Assembly (NCBI GenBank): GCA_002839315.1 | Contig: PGXV01000009.1 | Span: forward strand, 62,001-126,000 | Direction of reading: 5' to 3' | DNA length: 64,000 nt | Source of the DNA: Spirochaetae bacterium HGW-Spirochaetae-3 | GTDB lineage: Bacteria; Spirochaetota; Spirochaetia; Treponematales; UBA12059 | Shown: positions 43,536-51,427 of the stretch, piece by piece | How the letters are laid out: each line of letters starts with the position of its first letter | How positions within the stretch are numbered: the first letter of the stretch is position 1 | Program-made: the position numbers and the translations under genes | Notes under the pieces: model-generated | Told to the model about the DNA's origin: nothing | Databases searched by the model: none | The model's input: only the letters and a program-made list of their open reading frames with translations

Positions 43536-44045
43536 ATGCGTATCGTCTACGATTATATAGGAGCATCGCCTCGCATCCCCCCTGTCCCGCGGGCAATCGG
43601 GGACGAAAGCGGCCGCGTCGGCCGGGAATCCGTGATCGTCGTGCGCGTCGGCCGCGAAGCGTCGAGCCGGCCCGGAGCGGTCGCCGATGATGCCCCCGAC
43701 GATGCACGATTAAGGACATCGGACGAAGCCCGTTCCCGGGACCGGCATGTCCGGGGCCACGAGAACGCCCACCTGTCGGCGCTCGGCCCCTATGCCGCCT
43801 CCGGTATCCTGTACGAGACGGCGAGAGGCGCCGACGGCGAGGCTATAGCGGTAGGCGGCCGTATCGCCGTAGACCTGGCGGAAGTGCCCGGGGATCCCGA
43901 GGCCACGATGCGCAAGGCGAGGACCGTTCTAAACGCCTCGCAGGCTCCTGGCGACCCCTCGGCCGCCGATATGCGCGTCGCCGCGCGCGCGTATCGTATG
44001 ATGGCGGATGCGCAGGCCGAACTCCGAGTCGAGCGCTACGCCTGA
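43536..44045 (+). CDS. SprA-related putative metalloprotease-like protein
   Basis: 169 residues. The HExxH motif is HENAH (His75, Glu76, His79) in HVRGHENAHLSALGPYAASG; then YAVGG-like AIAVGGRIAVDLAEVPGDPEATMRKARTVLNASQAPGDPS, which is the conserved block of the SprA-related family. The N-terminal 60 residues are disordered and Arg/Asp-rich; no signal peptide. The family is annotated as putative zinc peptidase but its biology is poorly known. It lies 46 bases after the flavin reductase genes. Confidence 0.75.
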   Translation: MRIVYDYIGASPRIPPVPRAIGDESGRVGRESVIVVRVGREASSRPGAVADDAPDDARLRTSDEARSRDRHVRGHENAHLSALGPYAASGILYETARGADGEAIAVGGRIAVDLAEVPGDPEATMRKARTVLNASQAPGDPSAADMRVAARAYRMMADAQAELRVERYA

Positions 44046-44058
44046 AGGCGATGCCGGC

Positions 44059-44087
44059 TTGCATCTCTATGTAAGAACTGATACGAT
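44059..44087 (+). promoter_or_regulatory. Sigma-70 promoter of the lysine riboswitch operon
   Basis: TTGCAT (44059-44064), 17 bases, TACGAT (44082-44087). The transcription start near 44094 falls just ahead of the riboswitch P1 stem. Confidence 0.65.
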
Positions 44088-44098
44088 GTCCCCATCTG

Positions 44099-44271
44099 AT
44101 TGGAGGAGCGGTTCCCAGGAGTATTCGGGTCGAGGGCGGTGCGCCCGACGACGCTCGGAGAAAGGGGAGGATCGCCGAAGGGAGCGCGGACGCATCCGCC
44201 GCGTTCCTTGGACGTTCGGGTTAATACCCGACGGCTGTCGCGGGACCCTAGGGGCCTCGCGGAGTGCCAAC
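44099..44271 (+). ncRNA. Lysine riboswitch (L-box)
   Basis: The L-box core is recognisable by eye against the B. subtilis lysC leader: GGAGGAGCGG with AGGAGTATTC near the 5' end, then GGAGAAAGGGGAGG and ATCGCCGAAG in the central junction, a P4-like GC stem (GGAGCGCGGA...CCGCGTTCC), a hairpin TTCGGGTTAATACCCGA, and CGGCTGTCGCGG...CGCGGAGTGCC closing back. TTGG (44100-44103) pairs with CCAA (44267-44270) as P1. It precedes diaminopimelate genes, the expected regulon, so lysine should repress them. Confidence 0.9.
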
Positions 44272-44333
44272 GGAATCGTCGCGCCCCATGGGCCCGGAGT
44301 CCATATACCACAGGGCGAACGCGCGGTTTCTTG

Positions 44334-44359
44334 GGATCTCCATCGGGTTGGAGGATACC
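44334..44359 (+). promoter_or_regulatory. SD-sequestering hairpin, probable riboswitch expression platform
   Basis: GGATCTCC (44334-44341) can pair with GGAGGATACC (44350-44359) with two bulges, hiding the GGAGG of the first ORF. No U-run terminator is seen between the aptamer and this site, so control is more likely at translation. Structure is by eye. Confidence 0.45.
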
Positions 44360-44563
44360 ATGCCGCGCCTTCAATTCGTGGAACGTCCGATGCCCGGTCT
44401 ACGAGGCCGAATCCGTTTCACTGCAATGCCTAACGGGGCCTTCACGGCTCCCGTCCCGCCGTATCCGGGAATATCGCCGTCCGCCAGGACGGCCCACGGC
44501 TTCAAGCGCCGCTCCGAGTTCTGTATCGGCCTCGGGACAAAGGGTCCCGTAGCGCGAGCGTAG
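44360..44563 (+). CDS. First ORF of the L-box operon, 67 residues, unrecognised
   Basis: ATG with GGAGG 5 bases upstream directly after the riboswitch. The product (MPRLQFVERPMPGLRGRIRF and onward, Pro/Gly/Arg-rich) matches no family I know and does not look well folded. Because its neighbour asd is a deletion remnant, this may be another shrunken lysine-pathway gene, but I find no diagnostic motif in any frame. Confidence 0.35.
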   Translation: MPRLQFVERPMPGLRGRIRFTAMPNGAFTAPVPPYPGISPSARTAHGFKRRSEFCIGLGTKGPVARA

Positions 44564-44580
44564 GTTCTCGGAGGGATACC

Positions 44581-44777
44581 ATGAACAGAATACCGGTCTC
44601 GGTTCTAGGCGCCACCGGCGTCACGGGTCGGCGTCTCGCGAGGCGTTCCGCCCTTCATGTATATTTTGAATCCATGTTCAGCGCAGCCGGCGAACACCAC
44701 GTCGGCAGGCTTTCTGGGGCGCTGCCGGAGGCTCCGCGCTTAACGCCGGGCTGGCCGTCGAACGAGTATACGTATGA
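44581..44777 (+). pseudogene. asd: Aspartate-semialdehyde dehydrogenase remnant, internal deletion
   Basis: After GGAGGG the frame reads MNRIPVSVLGATGVTGRRLA, the NADP-binding start of asd, and continues to about HVYFE (residue 29), where the family has HPxFE. From about 44675 a different frame (TAT...ends TGA 44775-44777) reads WGAAGGSALNAGLAVERVYV, matching the asd C-terminal signature RGAAGGSxLNAELA. Some 300 codons between are missing. The TGA overlaps the dapB ATG exactly as an intact asd would, so the ends are original and the middle has been lost. Read in one frame it gives a 68-residue ORF ending at 44787. Confidence 0.75.
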
Positions 44778-45592
44778 CAACGAATGAGAACGTACGTATA
44801 GGTCTTTTCGGCCGCGGTCGACTCGGTACCGCCGTGGTCGAACGGATAGGGCTCACGCCTGGCGTCGAGCTCGCGTGGGTCGCGGGGCGCGGAGAGCCGC
44901 CGTGCGCGGGCGCCGACGTCGTACTCGACGCGAGCTCGGGGAGCGCGGTCGCCGAGCATCTGCGATGGGCGCTCGAGACCGGTACTTCGCTCGCCATAGG
45001 CGCGACCGGCTGGGATACGTCCGTCGTCGACGCGCTGGCAGGGCGTCCCCTGGACATCGGCGTGATGGTGGCGCCAAATTTCTCATTGGCGGTCGCGTTG
45101 ATGCGCCGCTCCGCGCTCGCTCTAGGCCGACTCGCCGCGAGGGAATCGGACGCGGACTTATCTGTGATGGAGCGCCACCATAGCGGGAAGGTCGACTCGC
45201 CGAGCGGGACCGCTAAGCTCCTTGCTTCAGCGCTCGCGGATGGGTCCGGCCGCCATCGGGGCTGGATCTCCGGAGCGGCCGAGACCGGCGCCATCAGCAT
45301 CGCGAGCCTCCGCTCGGGTCAGACCGTCGGATACCACGAAATCAGGTACGAGGCGCCGTTCGAGACCATCGTTCTCTCCCATGAGGCGTTGTCGCGGGGG
45401 CTCTACGCCCGAGGGGCGCTCGAGGCGCTCGTCTGGCTACGGAACCGGCGCGGCGTCTATAGCTTCGACGACTTCGCGGCAGAGGTGGTAGATCCGCTCT
45501 TCTATCCTCGCAACGAGGATCAGTATCGCGATAATCCTTTCCTGACGGGAGAGAGAGAGGGAGGCTCCGTATGGACGAGACGCGCGGTATGA
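44774..45592 (+). CDS. dapB: 4-hydroxy-tetrahydrodipicolinate reductase
   Basis: 272 residues. It reduces HTPA/dihydrodipicolinate with NAD(P)H in diaminopimelate and lysine synthesis. Marks: RIGLFGRGRLGTAVVER (nucleotide loop), LAIGATGWDTS, APNFSLAVALM, catalytic MERHHSGKVDSPSGTA (His-His and Lys), and VGYHEIRYE. The last 30 residues extend beyond the usual end and overlap dapD by 22 bases. ATGA overlap with the asd remnant. Confidence 0.92.
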   Translation: MTTNENVRIGLFGRGRLGTAVVERIGLTPGVELAWVAGRGEPPCAGADVVLDASSGSAVAEHLRWALETGTSLAIGATGWDTSVVDALAGRPLDIGVMVAPNFSLAVALMRRSALALGRLAARESDADLSVMERHHSGKVDSPSGTAKLLASALADGSGRHRGWISGAAETGAISIASLRSGQTVGYHEIRYEAPFETIVLSHEALSRGLYARGALEALVWLRNRRGVYSFDDFAAEVVDPLFYPRNEDQYRDNPFLTGEREGGSVWTRRAV

Positions 45593-46404
45593 GCGTCGCT
45601 TCGCTCGAGGCGTTCTTCTCGCGGCCTATCGAGGAAGTCGTCTCCGACGCGGGCGCCCCCGAACGAGGACGGGAACTCCTGCTGGCGCTAGAGTCGGGCG
45701 AGGCGCGCTCGGCCTCTCGGGACGAACGGGGCGGCTGGGCCGCGAACGCGTGGGTCAAGAACGGCATACTTACTATTTTCAGGCTGTCGCGCCTCGTCGA
45801 CTATCCTGAGTGGCCGGGAGGCGCGGTTGACAAGGACGCCTTCCCGCCGCGGACGTTCTCTATTCTGGACGGCGTTAGGGTCGTCGCCGGCGGAAGCTCG
45901 GTCAGGCGCGGCGCGCGGATATGCCCCGGCGCCGTACTGATGCCGCCGTGCTTCGTCAACGTCGGCGCCTGGGTCGGTTCTGGCACTATGGTCGACAGCC
46001 ATGCCCTGGTCGGTTCCTGCGCCCAGATCGGCGAGCGCGTTCACCTTTCCGCCGGCGTCCAGGTCGGCGGCGTCCTCGAGCCCGCGGGCGCGCGGCCCGT
46101 CGTCGTAGAGGACGGGTGCTTCCTCGGCGCCTTGTCGGGCCTGTTCGAGGGAGCCGTGATGGGGGCCGGTTCGGTGCTGGCGCCCGGCGTCATGATAACC
46201 GCGTCGACGACGGTATACGACCTCGTCGAGGAGCGCGAATACAAGGGCCTGGTCCCCGAGGCCGCCGTCGTCGTTCCGGGCTCGAGACCGGCCCGCGGCG
46301 CATGGGCGGCTTCCATGGGACTATCCGTATACGCGCCGTGCATCGTGAAGTACCGCGACGCCGGTACCGCCGCCGCCACGGCGCTCGAGGAGGCCCTCAG
46401 ATGA
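45571..46404 (+). CDS. dapD: Tetrahydrodipicolinate N-succinyltransferase
   Basis: 277 residues. It acylates tetrahydrodipicolinate with succinyl-CoA. The left-handed parallel beta-helix is visible as hexapeptide turns from RRGARICPGAVLMPPCFVNVGAWVG to GSVLAPGVMITASTTVYD; GTMVDSHALVGSCAQIG and LSAGVQVGGVLEPAGARP are the active-site blocks. The usual NCFIGARSEVVEG segment reads DGCFLGALSGLFEG, a notable variation. GGGAGG 7 bases before the ATG. Couples by ATGA to the aminotransferase. Confidence 0.92.
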   Translation: MDETRGMSVASLEAFFSRPIEEVVSDAGAPERGRELLLALESGEARSASRDERGGWAANAWVKNGILTIFRLSRLVDYPEWPGGAVDKDAFPPRTFSILDGVRVVAGGSSVRRGARICPGAVLMPPCFVNVGAWVGSGTMVDSHALVGSCAQIGERVHLSAGVQVGGVLEPAGARPVVVEDGCFLGALSGLFEGAVMGAGSVLAPGVMITASTTVYDLVEEREYKGLVPEAAVVVPGSRPARGAWAASMGLSVYAPCIVKYRDAGTAAATALEEALR

Positions 46405-47510
46405 GGCCCGCCGCGCGCTTGGAAGGCGTCGGCCTCTCGATCATCCGTCGGATGAACGTCGGGGCCCCGGTTGGCGCCGTATCGCTTGGCCTCGGCGAGC
46501 CATCGTGGCCGCTGCCGGAAGCGGCCGTACGCGCCCTTGGCCGTACGGACGGCGCCTGCGCATATGGGCCCAATGAAGGATTGCAGGACCTGCGCGACGC
46601 GGTCGCCGGTTTATACGGCGTCTCGAAGGCCAGCGTCATGATTGGCGCCGGTAGCCAGGGCGTCCTGTTCTCCCTGTTCCAGGCCTGGTCCGAGCCGGGC
46701 CGCGCGGTACTGGTTCCGGATCCAGGTTTCGTAGCGTACCCGACGCTCGCGCGGCTCGCGGGGGCCGTCCCGGTCACGTATCCTCTTGGTACGGGCGGGC
46801 GTCTCGACGCGGCCGCGCTTATCGCCGCCTTGAAAGAACATCCCGAGGCGGCGATGGCTATCGTGAATCATCCCGGCAACCCCTGCGGCGGCGGCGCCGA
46901 CCCGGGTGACCTGGCCAGGGTCGCCGACGCCTGCCGCGACGCGGGCGTCATCCTGGTCTCTGACGAAGTCTATGGCGAGCTGTACCTGGGGGCTCGCCCG
47001 ACGCGCCTCGTGGACGTATCCGATTACGGCGTTTCCGTCTCGTCCGTCAGCAAGGCATGGGGGGCTCCCGGGCTTCGAGTGGGGTGGGCCGTCGGCGACC
47101 CGGGAATCCTGGAACCGGCCCGGCTTATCCATAATTACATGACAACCGCCGCCGCCAGGCCTTGCCAGGAGGCCGCCCTCGCGTTGATAGCCGATTCGGC
47201 GACCGTCCTGCCGGCGGCCAGGCTCGCGTTACGCAAGCGTTGGGACGCCCTCGCATCCGCCCTGGCGTCGGGGCTCGGAATGACCGCATCTATACCGGCG
47301 GGCGCCTTTTATTTCTGGCTCTCCTTGCCTCCCGCCTTCGCCGACGATCCGCTTCCCTTCTGCCTGAGGCTTCGGGACGAAGCCGAAGTCATCGTCGTGC
47401 CCGGCCTCGCCTTCGGCAGGCTAGGAAACGATTACGTCAGGTTGAGCTTCGCCGGCGAGCCCGGGACCATAGCGGAAGGCGTTCGGCGCCTGGCTCCGTT
47501 CTGGCGATGA
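46401..47510 (+). CDS. Class I aminotransferase, probable succinyl-diaminopimelate aminotransferase (DapC role)
   Basis: 369 residues. PLP fold type I: SLGLGEPSWPLP, MIGAGSQGVLFSLFQAW, MAIVNHPGNPCGGG with PLP Asn, VSDEVYGELYL, SSVSKAWGAPGLRVGWA with the Schiff-base Lys, and YVRLSFAGEP with the carboxylate Arg. Placement after dapD with an ATGA overlap argues for the N-succinyl-2-amino-6-oxopimelate step. dapA, dapE and dapF are not in the window. Confidence 0.85.
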   Translation: MRPAARLEGVGLSIIRRMNVGAPVGAVSLGLGEPSWPLPEAAVRALGRTDGACAYGPNEGLQDLRDAVAGLYGVSKASVMIGAGSQGVLFSLFQAWSEPGRAVLVPDPGFVAYPTLARLAGAVPVTYPLGTGGRLDAAALIAALKEHPEAAMAIVNHPGNPCGGGADPGDLARVADACRDAGVILVSDEVYGELYLGARPTRLVDVSDYGVSVSSVSKAWGAPGLRVGWAVGDPGILEPARLIHNYMTTAAARPCQEAALALIADSATVLPAARLALRKRWDALASALASGLGMTASIPAGAFYFWLSLPPAFADDPLPFCLRLRDEAEVIVVPGLAFGRLGNDYVRLSFAGEPGTIAEGVRRLAPFWR

Positions 47511-48943
47511 CCGAGGCCGTCTCCCCGTCATTGACGTCGGGCCGGCCCGCCCCGTATAACGGATGGATGCAACGCGATTTGACGAAAGGCAGCGTCGTAG
47601 GCAACCTGCTCGCGATGTCCGTCCCTACCATGTTCGGCATGCTCGGCCAGACGCTCTACGACGTCGTCGACATGATATGGATAGGGCGCATATCGGGTAA
47701 CGCGGTAGCCGGCGTGGCGCTGTTCAGCGCGATGTTCTGGCTGGTCGAGGTGCTCAACGAGATCATCGGCGTTTCGTCTGTCGCGATGATAACGCAGAGT
47801 TACGGCGCCGGCGACACGGAGCGTACGCGGCGCGTCATCGAGCAGACCATCGTGTTCAAGGCCTTCATGGCCGTCATCGCCGCCGTCCTCCTCAACCTGT
47901 TCCTTGAGCCGCTCATCCGCTTCTTCTCGACCGATCCCGAGGTCGTCAGGAGCGCGCTCGAGTACGGCCGCGTGCGCGTATTCTTCCTGCCGATATTCTT
48001 CGCGACCTATAGCTGCTTCACGGCCCTCCGCTGCACCGGCGATCCGGGCAGCCAGATGTGGATCATGCTGGGCGCCTCCATACTCAACACCATCCTCGAT
48101 CCGCTTTTTATGTTCGAGACCGTACCGGGCCTCGGCTGGAAGGGCCTCGGCCTCGGGGTCTTCGGCGCCGGACTCGCGACGGTCATATCGATATGCCTGG
48201 CCTTCGCGGTCGGCTTCGGGCTTCTCGTCAGCGGCCGCAACAAGATAAAGCTATCGATAGGCGGCCTGTTCCGCCTCGACCCGGCCATAGACCGCAAGCT
48301 ACTGACCATAGGCCTGCCGAGCGGCGGCGAGATGCTGGCCCGTCAGCTCGCCGGGCTCGTCACCACCAAGTTCGTAGCGTTCTACGGCACCGCGGCGATA
48401 GCGGCGCTCGGCATAGGCAACCGCCTGGGCGGACTCGTGTTCATGCCGCTGTTCGGGCTGATGTCCGGCGGCGGCACGATAGTAGGGCAGAACCTGGGCG
48501 CCGAGAACCCGGAACGGGCCGAGAAGACCGCCCGGGCCGCCTCGTTGCTCGGCGGCTTCGCCATAACGGCCCTGATGGGCCTCGCGATCGCCTTCCCCCG
48601 ATCGGTTATGGGCGTCTTCGTGGATTCGGCGGAGACGATAGAGGTCGGCGTCTCGATGATACGGCTGATGGGCTCGTCGTTCATCGTCGTCAGTTTCGCC
48701 ATAGCGCTCGGCTGCGCGTTCTCCGGCTCGGGCTATAACCTGCCGTTCCTCGTCTCGTCGCTAGCCGGGCGCTGGGGCGCGCAGGTGCCATTCCTGGTGC
48801 TGGCGGTATACGTCCTCCCGCGGTTCGGCCTCGTCCTGGGCATACGGGGCGTCTGGGCCAGCTTCCTCGTCTCCGACGCGGTGGAGGCGCTGGTCATCCT
48901 GGCGTACTATAGGCGGGGCGACTGGAAGCGCGTGCGCGTGTAG
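47507..48943 (+). CDS. MATE-family transporter in the L-box operon
   Basis: 478 residues, twelve helices. Marks: LLAMSVPTMFGMLGQTLYDVVDMIWIGRI and second-half IGLPSGGEMLARQLAGLV. ATG at 47507 overlaps the aminotransferase stop (ATGA); ATG at 47568 is an alternative that would remove a 20-residue leader. Its place in a lysine-regulated operon suggests export of an amino acid or related compound, though this is inference. Confidence 0.86.
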   Translation: MTEAVSPSLTSGRPAPYNGWMQRDLTKGSVVGNLLAMSVPTMFGMLGQTLYDVVDMIWIGRISGNAVAGVALFSAMFWLVEVLNEIIGVSSVAMITQSYGAGDTERTRRVIEQTIVFKAFMAVIAAVLLNLFLEPLIRFFSTDPEVVRSALEYGRVRVFFLPIFFATYSCFTALRCTGDPGSQMWIMLGASILNTILDPLFMFETVPGLGWKGLGLGVFGAGLATVISICLAFAVGFGLLVSGRNKIKLSIGGLFRLDPAIDRKLLTIGLPSGGEMLARQLAGLVTTKFVAFYGTAAIAALGIGNRLGGLVFMPLFGLMSGGGTIVGQNLGAENPERAEKTARAASLLGGFAITALMGLAIAFPRSVMGVFVDSAETIEVGVSMIRLMGSSFIVVSFAIALGCAFSGSGYNLPFLVSSLAGRWGAQVPFLVLAVYVLPRFGLVLGIRGVWASFLVSDAVEALVILAYYRRGDWKRVRV

Positions 48944-48951
48944 GAGGGATC

Positions 48952-49803
48952 ATGATAGGCGAACGGATTATCCATAACGGTGAACTGGCGCTTCCGTCGG
49001 AGGCGAGCTTCGGACTCGACGACGTCGACGTAACCTACGGCTACGGCTGCTACGAGACGCTGAAGATACGGGACGGGCTCCTGTACTTCCCCGAATTCCA
49101 CGAGGAGCGCCTGCTACGGTCAGCGAGCATTCTCGGCATAGCGCACGGTATTCGCCAGGGCGAGCTCGTGGCGGCCCTGCGCTCGCTGGCCTACGCCAAC
49201 GCTGTCGCCTCGTGCAACCTCAAGGTGATGCTCATCGGCCGCGACGGCCGGAACGCCGACTGGTACGCGTTCATGCTGCCTCCCGTCGTGCCGCAGGCGT
49301 CCGCCTATTCCGACGGCGTCTCGTGCCTGCTGTTCCGCGGCGAGCGCCACTTCCCGGCGGCCAAGAGCCTGTCCATGCTGCTGTCCACGGTCGCCTACCG
49401 GGCCGCCGCCGCCGCGGGCCGCTATGACGCTCTGCTGGTCAACGGCCGCGGCGAGATAACCGAGGGCACCCGTACCAACGTGTTCTACGCGCGCAGGGGA
49501 TCTTCGGACGAGATCTATACGCCGCCAGCCGCCGACGTTCTCGAGGGCATCACGAGGCGTACGCTGATAGCGGCGCTCTCGGAATCGGGCGTGCGTACGA
49601 TAGAGCGGCCCCTGCGCGTATCCGACGCCCTGTCCGGCGAGTTCGCGCTCGCCGTCACGAGCACGTCCAGTCGCGTCATAGCCGTGCGCACGCTCTTCGA
49701 GGGACCCGGGCCCGGACTGGCCGTCGAGCGATCGCCGGAGCTCGATCGCGTCCGCGCCGTATACGACGGCTACCTGGAACGTTACGCCGCGCGGACCCGC
49801 TAG
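48952..49803 (+). CDS. Class IV PLP aminotransferase (BCAT/D-amino acid/ADC lyase-like)
   Basis: 283 residues. N-terminal DVDVTYGYGCYETLKIRDGLLYFPEFHEERL, the Schiff-base Lys in FPAAKSLSMLLSTVAYRAA, and DALLVNGRGEITEGTRTNVFY are fold type IV marks. It may make branched-chain or D-amino acids, or act as aminodeoxychorismate lyase; motifs do not settle which. AGGAGGG precedes the ATG, 8 bases after the MATE gene, so it is likely the last gene of the L-box operon. Confidence 0.85.
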   Translation: MIGERIIHNGELALPSEASFGLDDVDVTYGYGCYETLKIRDGLLYFPEFHEERLLRSASILGIAHGIRQGELVAALRSLAYANAVASCNLKVMLIGRDGRNADWYAFMLPPVVPQASAYSDGVSCLLFRGERHFPAAKSLSMLLSTVAYRAAAAAGRYDALLVNGRGEITEGTRTNVFYARRGSSDEIYTPPAADVLEGITRRTLIAALSESGVRTIERPLRVSDALSGEFALAVTSTSSRVIAVRTLFEGPGPGLAVERSPELDRVRAVYDGYLERYAARTR

Positions 49804-49810
49804 GGAGACC

Positions 49811-49838
49811 TTGACTCCGCAGTCCGAAGTCGGATACT
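49811..49838 (+). promoter_or_regulatory. Promoter of the CsgG/PEGA gene
   Basis: TTGACT (49811-49816), 16 bases, GATACT (49833-49838), about 85 bases ahead of the start codon. Confidence 0.45.
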
Positions 49839-49922
49839 TGAACGTAAGTCAACGCTCGCTCTGTTGTACGGCATTCTTAGCGTTATCGGGCACGGACCGC
49901 CTGGTACGGAAGGAGCAGACGT

Positions 49923-51389
49923 ATGAAGAGATCGATCCCGTTCGCGCTCGTCCTGTTTGCGGCCGTGACGGCCTTCGGCCAGTCGCCGGAGGAGCAGCCG
50001 GCCCGGGGCCTCGGCGTCGTATTCCTCGGCTTCGATTCCGGCGATATAAGCGACTCCGGCCTGCTGATACTCGCCGACCTCGTCAGGCGCGAGATATCCA
50101 TAGCGCCGGGATTCTCCCTCGTCGAGCGGGGGAACGTCGAGGCGCTGCTCGAAGAGCAGGAGATGCGGCTGTCCGACGCCTTCGACGCCTCCGATCCCGT
50201 CAGGATAGGCCGGCTGATAGGGGCCCGATCGTACATGGTCGGGCGCATAGGCCTGCTCGGGACCCTCTACATCATATCGCTGCGGATGATAGACGTGGAG
50301 ACCGGCGCCGTTACGAGGTCCGTCACCGAGGAGTTCATCGGTCCGCTCGAGGATCTCCGTAAGCCGGTGCGCATCGCGGCGCAGAAGATACTCGGCATAC
50401 CGGGCATAGAGGTCAACCAGGGCGAGTTCATCAGCGTCGTCACGGATCCGCCGGGCGTCGGCGTCTACGTCAACGGCCTGTTCGAGGGCAACGGCCCGGT
50501 CGTCGTCAGGGTGCCGGCGCCCGGGAAGTACGACATCAAGCTGACCTCCGACGGGTTCAAGCCCTGGTCGCAGAACGTCACGGTCGAGAAGAACTCCACC
50601 TTCTTCCTGAAGGCCAAGCTGCTAAGGCAGGAACGTATCGTCGACGAGAGGACGAGGGCGCTCCAGGACGGACGCGTCGCGTTCCTCACCTTTACGACGG
50701 TCTATTCCGCCGCGGCCTCCGAGGCGCTCCTGTACGCGCTCGGCTCCGAGAACGTGCGCCTCTACATAGGCCTGCCGCTCCTGGCGTCGCCGCTCGCTTT
50801 CTTCGGGGCGCTGCGCGCGACGGACGGAGTCGTGATGAATTCCGGCCGCTCGTTCATGATAATGTCGAGCGCGCTGTGGGGTAGTACCTGGGGGCTGGCC
50901 GCGGCCGTCGTGTTCGGCGCCGATGCGGCCCCGGGCGAAACCGCCGGCTTCCCCCCGGCGTACGCCGGGCTGAGCGTCGCCGGCAGCCTGCTGTACGGCG
51001 GCCTGTCGACGTGGCTGACGGCCGGCGACGAGCCGTTCCCGAGCTCCCGCGTCTGGCTCTATCACCTGGGCTCGGTCCTCGGCTCCTTCCTCGGGCTCGG
51101 CGTGCCGTACGTGCTGGGCGCCGAGTCCCCGGGGATCATCTACGCCGGTATGCTGACGGGGTCGCTCGCGGGCTCGGCGACCGCTCTGTGGCTGACGCGC
51201 GACTATACCGAGGGCCGCAACGTCGGCAACGTCGCCTCGGAAGGCCGTCGATCGTTCCCGGGCTCCCTCGTCGATATCGGGCCGACGGGCGTAGCGCTCG
51301 GGCTCCCGGTTCCTATCCCCGTCATCGCGGCGTCGGGGAATGGCTTGGCGTCGGGGATTTACGTGCCGGTCGTAAGGGCTAGGTATTAG
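49923..51389 (+). CDS. Exported CsgG/TolB-like and PEGA domain protein with hydrophobic C-terminal half
   Basis: 488 residues. Signal peptide to about residue 20 (AVTAFGQ). Residues 30-165 resemble CsgG-type assemblies (LVERGNVEALLEEQEMRLSD, IGARSYMVGRIG, LRMIDVETGAVTRS). A PEGA module spans about 170-240 (VVTDPPGVGVYVNG, GKYDIKLTSDGFKPW). The rest holds several hydrophobic segments. Probably a cell-envelope protein that binds peptidoglycan or another surface polymer. Function unknown. Confidence 0.72.
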   Translation: MKRSIPFALVLFAAVTAFGQSPEEQPARGLGVVFLGFDSGDISDSGLLILADLVRREISIAPGFSLVERGNVEALLEEQEMRLSDAFDASDPVRIGRLIGARSYMVGRIGLLGTLYIISLRMIDVETGAVTRSVTEEFIGPLEDLRKPVRIAAQKILGIPGIEVNQGEFISVVTDPPGVGVYVNGLFEGNGPVVVRVPAPGKYDIKLTSDGFKPWSQNVTVEKNSTFFLKAKLLRQERIVDERTRALQDGRVAFLTFTTVYSAAASEALLYALGSENVRLYIGLPLLASPLAFFGALRATDGVVMNSGRSFMIMSSALWGSTWGLAAAVVFGADAAPGETAGFPPAYAGLSVAGSLLYGGLSTWLTAGDEPFPSSRVWLYHLGSVLGSFLGLGVPYVLGAESPGIIYAGMLTGSLAGSATALWLTRDYTEGRNVGNVASEGRRSFPGSLVDIGPTGVALGLPVPIPVIAASGNGLASGIYVPVVRARY

Positions 51390-51427
51390 CGCCATGCGCT
51401 ATTCTTCGGACGATCGATGGATCGAGC

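Noticed and set aside
44360-44563. Idea that the 67-residue ORF is a dapA remnant
   Set aside because: No dapA motif (such as the Schiff-base Lys or YNVPxRT) is visible in any frame.
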